A DNA stretch of 64,000 nucleotides from Streptomyces sp. 549 (lineage in GTDB: Bacteria > Actinomycetota > Actinomycetes > Streptomycetales > Streptomycetaceae): assembly GCF_030124175.1 (NCBI RefSeq), contig NZ_JASKMT010000004.1, forward strand, positions 124,001 to 188,000, given 5' to 3'. Of the stretch, positions 63,171-64,000 are shown one piece after another. Position numbers and translations under genes: made by a program. Below the pieces are notes generated by a model. The model saw nothing but the letters and a program-made list of their open reading frames with translations. It searched no databases and had not been told where the DNA came from. Within the stretch, counting starts at the first letter, position 1, and every line of letters begins with the position of its first letter.

Positions 63171-64000
63171 CTACAGCGGGGTGGCTTCCTCCAGGATGAG
63201 GAAGAGGCTCACGGCGGCATTGGCGGACGACAGAGCCGAGGCCGTGGTGCCGGCGGCTGCCGCCCATGCGGCCAGGCCCACCGCGGTGAACACCGGTGGC
63301 CAGTTCCGCGGTGAGGGCGTCGGGCCCAGGAGCGCGGCCACCCGGCGCGGTACCGGCCCCGGAGCGGCGAACCCCGCCAGGGCGGTTCCCGGTGTGCCGC
63401 GGGACACCAGGGCGGCCCTGCCGACCGCCCTCGCCACGAGTCGGCGGTCCCCGATTCGGGCGGCGGCTTCCTCGTCGGCCCACCGCTCGATGGAGTACCC
63501 GACGGCGGTGCGCAGCGGACGCAGGAACGGGTTCGCGCGCGCGGCAATCTGCACGGCGAGCACGAAGCGGTGATGACGGCACGCGAGATGGGCGCGCTCG
63601 TGGGCGAACAGAGCGCGGCGCTCGGAGCTGGTCAGCTTGTGCAGCATGCCTGTCGTCGCGACGACCCGGTCGGGCTTCCCGGGCAGCGCGTAGGCGTAGG
63701 GAACATCGTCCGGAAGGACCGCCACGCGCTTCGGCGACAGGTCCGCGAGGGCCTGCAGCGCCCGGAGCCGTACTCGGCGGTGACGCCAGGCCGTCCAGGC
63801 GCAGCAGGCGAGAGCGGCGGCCAGGGCGGGGATGGACGCTTTGCCGGCGACCTCGTCGAAGGGCACCGCCTCACGGACCTCCGCGTGCGACCAGCCGTCC
63901 GGCAGGGGATTGCCGGGGAGCTGCGCGGTGCCGACAACCATCACCAGGGCCAGGCACAGGGTGCTGCAGACCGCAAGGACCACGGCGACCACGGTCAGCA
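63171..64000 (-). CDS. M56-family (BlaR1-like) membrane metallopeptidase, N-terminus cut by window edge
   Basis: At least 273 residues are visible and the frame stays open to the window end, so the true start probably lies beyond 64000. The visible part begins in a membrane helix (LAVCSTLCLALVMVVGTAQL), continues with SIPALAAALACCAWTAWRHR, then the zinc motif HERAH in LFAHERAHLACRHHRFVL and the downstream Glu in ERWADEEAA, and ends with C-terminal helices (VFTAVGLAAWAAAAGTTASA). M56 peptidases usually sense cell-wall damage and cleave a BlaI/MecI-type repressor; that partner gene is not in the window. Confidence 0.83.
   Translation of the reverse strand, partial: LTVVAVVLAVCSTLCLALVMVVGTAQLPGNPLPDGWSHAEVREAVPFDEVAGKASIPALAAALACCAWTAWRHRRVRLRALQALADLSPKRVAVLPDDVPYAYALPGKPDRVVATTGMLHKLTSSERRALFAHERAHLACRHHRFVLAVQIAARANPFLRPLRTAVGYSIERWADEEAAARIGDRRLVARAVGRAALVSRGTPGTALAGFAAPGPVPRRVAALLGPTPSPRNWPPVFTAVGLAAWAAAAGTTASALSSANAAVSLFLILEEATPL

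Overview
The window looks like a chromosomal segment of a Streptomyces. GC content is very high, most starts have GGAG-type ribosome-binding sites, many genes overlap by ATGA or GTGA, and the heat-shock genes have the Streptomyces layout: clpB, and dnaK-grpE-dnaJ-hspR, each preceded by HspR-type (HAIR) inverted repeats. About two thirds of the window is conserved core gene content. The rest is four accessory blocks.

Layout. 1-3.4 kb: a polyamine-synthase-like membrane protein cut by the window edge, a DUF2617 protein, a Gly-rich membrane peptide and a divergent aminotransferase. 3.6-13 kb (minus strand): a compact class I lanthipeptide cluster. It has a LuxR-type regulator, a six-Cys FxLD-type precursor, LanC, a full-length LanB, an ABC exporter, a luciferase-like (LLM) oxidoreductase and an erythromycin-esterase-family protein. 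13.8-18.9 kb: a YbjN-domain protein, ClpB, a Uma2-family protein and a DUF4360 secreted protein. 19.1-29.5 kb: a second peptide natural-product cluster that I read as linaridin-like. Two small hydrophobic precursors share the APVMATPA boundary sequence and are followed by an almost fully overlapping chain: membrane protein, alpha/beta hydrolase, membrane-anchored protein, methyltransferase, small membrane protein, ABC exporter, phytoene-desaturase-like oxidoreductase, a secreted protein broken by a 16-bp tandem repeat, and a 57-aa protein. A two-gene ABC-2 transporter is divergent and probably gives self-protection or export.

29.6-45.7 kb: an F420/PPOX-type enzyme, a secreted S1 peptidase, a lipoprotein plus secreted-protein pair of unknown role, hspR-dnaJ-grpE-dnaK, a DUF4344 metallopeptidase divergent from a NarL-type two-component system, an M23 peptidase and a large heterodisulfide-reductase-like Fe-S membrane protein. 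46-53.2 kb: a MEDS/STAS plus HATPase regulatory pair, a Yip1-family protein, an SGNH hydrolase with a lectin domain, a small membrane protein, a GNAT enzyme, a phosphoribosyltransferase and dcd.

53.46-60.16 kb: a tRNA-Gly(CCC) gene whose 3' 45 bp are perfectly repeated 6.6 kb downstream, marking an apparent integrated island. It carries an ECF sigma factor fused to a zinc motif, membrane segment and AbfB sugar-binding domain, a GH74 xyloglucanase with a ricin-type domain, a glxA-like gene fragment and a yefM-yoeB toxin-antitoxin pair. No integrase is visible. 61-64 kb: a Tat-type beta-propeller lipoprotein, a secreted protein and a truncated M56 peptidase.

The two peptide clusters and the tRNA-bounded island are the most novel parts. 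Function calls come from reading the protein sequences by eye; no database search was run.
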